From: JBHIBR01 sp046759145 [NCBI: Nitrospinota bacterium]
GTDB taxonomy: Bacteria; UBA8248
Direction: 5' to 3'
NCBI GenBank assembly: GCA_046759145.1
Contig: JBHIBR010000153.1
Location: forward strand, 1-5,249
Length of the DNA stretch: 5,249 bases
The position numbers and the translations under genes were made by a program. Below are positions 4,985 to 5,249 of the stretch, in pieces. The notes under the pieces were generated by a model. That model was not told the DNA's origin and did not search any database. It worked only from the letters and a program-made list of their open reading frames with translations. Numbering within the stretch: the first letter of the stretch is position 1; each line of letters begins with the position of its first letter.

Positions 4985-5249
<265 letters not shown>

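Overview
The window is GC-rich bacterial DNA with strong Shine-Dalgarno sites, densely packed genes and a tRNA gene that encodes its own CCA end. Gene content (methylmalonyl-CoA mutase, crotonase-fold enzyme, FrsA-like hydrolase, Ldh-family oxidoreductase, dihydrolipoyl dehydrogenase) suggests a high-GC, probably environmental or uncultured bacterium. I cannot name a phylum from sequence alone.

Left half (1-2625, minus strand): a run of four genes read leftward, probably one transcript from a candidate promoter at about 2675-2702. In order: an alpha/beta hydrolase of the FrsA / DUF1100 type (2625 down to 1464, broken by one extra C in a C6 tract just before the segment carrying the catalytic histidine), a 60-residue membrane protein, a crotonase-fold CoA enzyme (418-1203), and the start of a methylmalonyl-CoA mutase large subunit (1-412, cut by the window edge). 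The last two suggest acyl-CoA handling through branched or dicarboxylic CoA esters.

Middle (2626-4073): on the minus strand a short C-terminal remnant of a Kelch-repeat protein (about 2784-2903) is followed by a good intrinsic terminator (2725-2759). Diverging from it on the plus strand is a complete Ldh-family NAD(P)-dependent 2-hydroxyacid dehydrogenase (3030-4073).

Right part (4074-5249): an intact minus-strand tRNA-Ala(CGC) gene (4798-4873) has its 3' 52 nt plus 9 nt of flank duplicated exactly at 4105-4165. The two 61-bp copies are 684 bp apart and bracket two small, translationally coupled genes (DUF4258 and DUF2283 families) read in the same direction as the tRNA. This is the geometry of integration into a tRNA 3' end, but on a tiny scale and without an integrase. 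It is the most interesting object here. Beyond the tRNA, divergent promoters sharing a 12-bp inverted repeat around TTGACA drive the tRNA leftward and a dihydrolipoyl dehydrogenase gene (from 5063, cut by the window edge) rightward.
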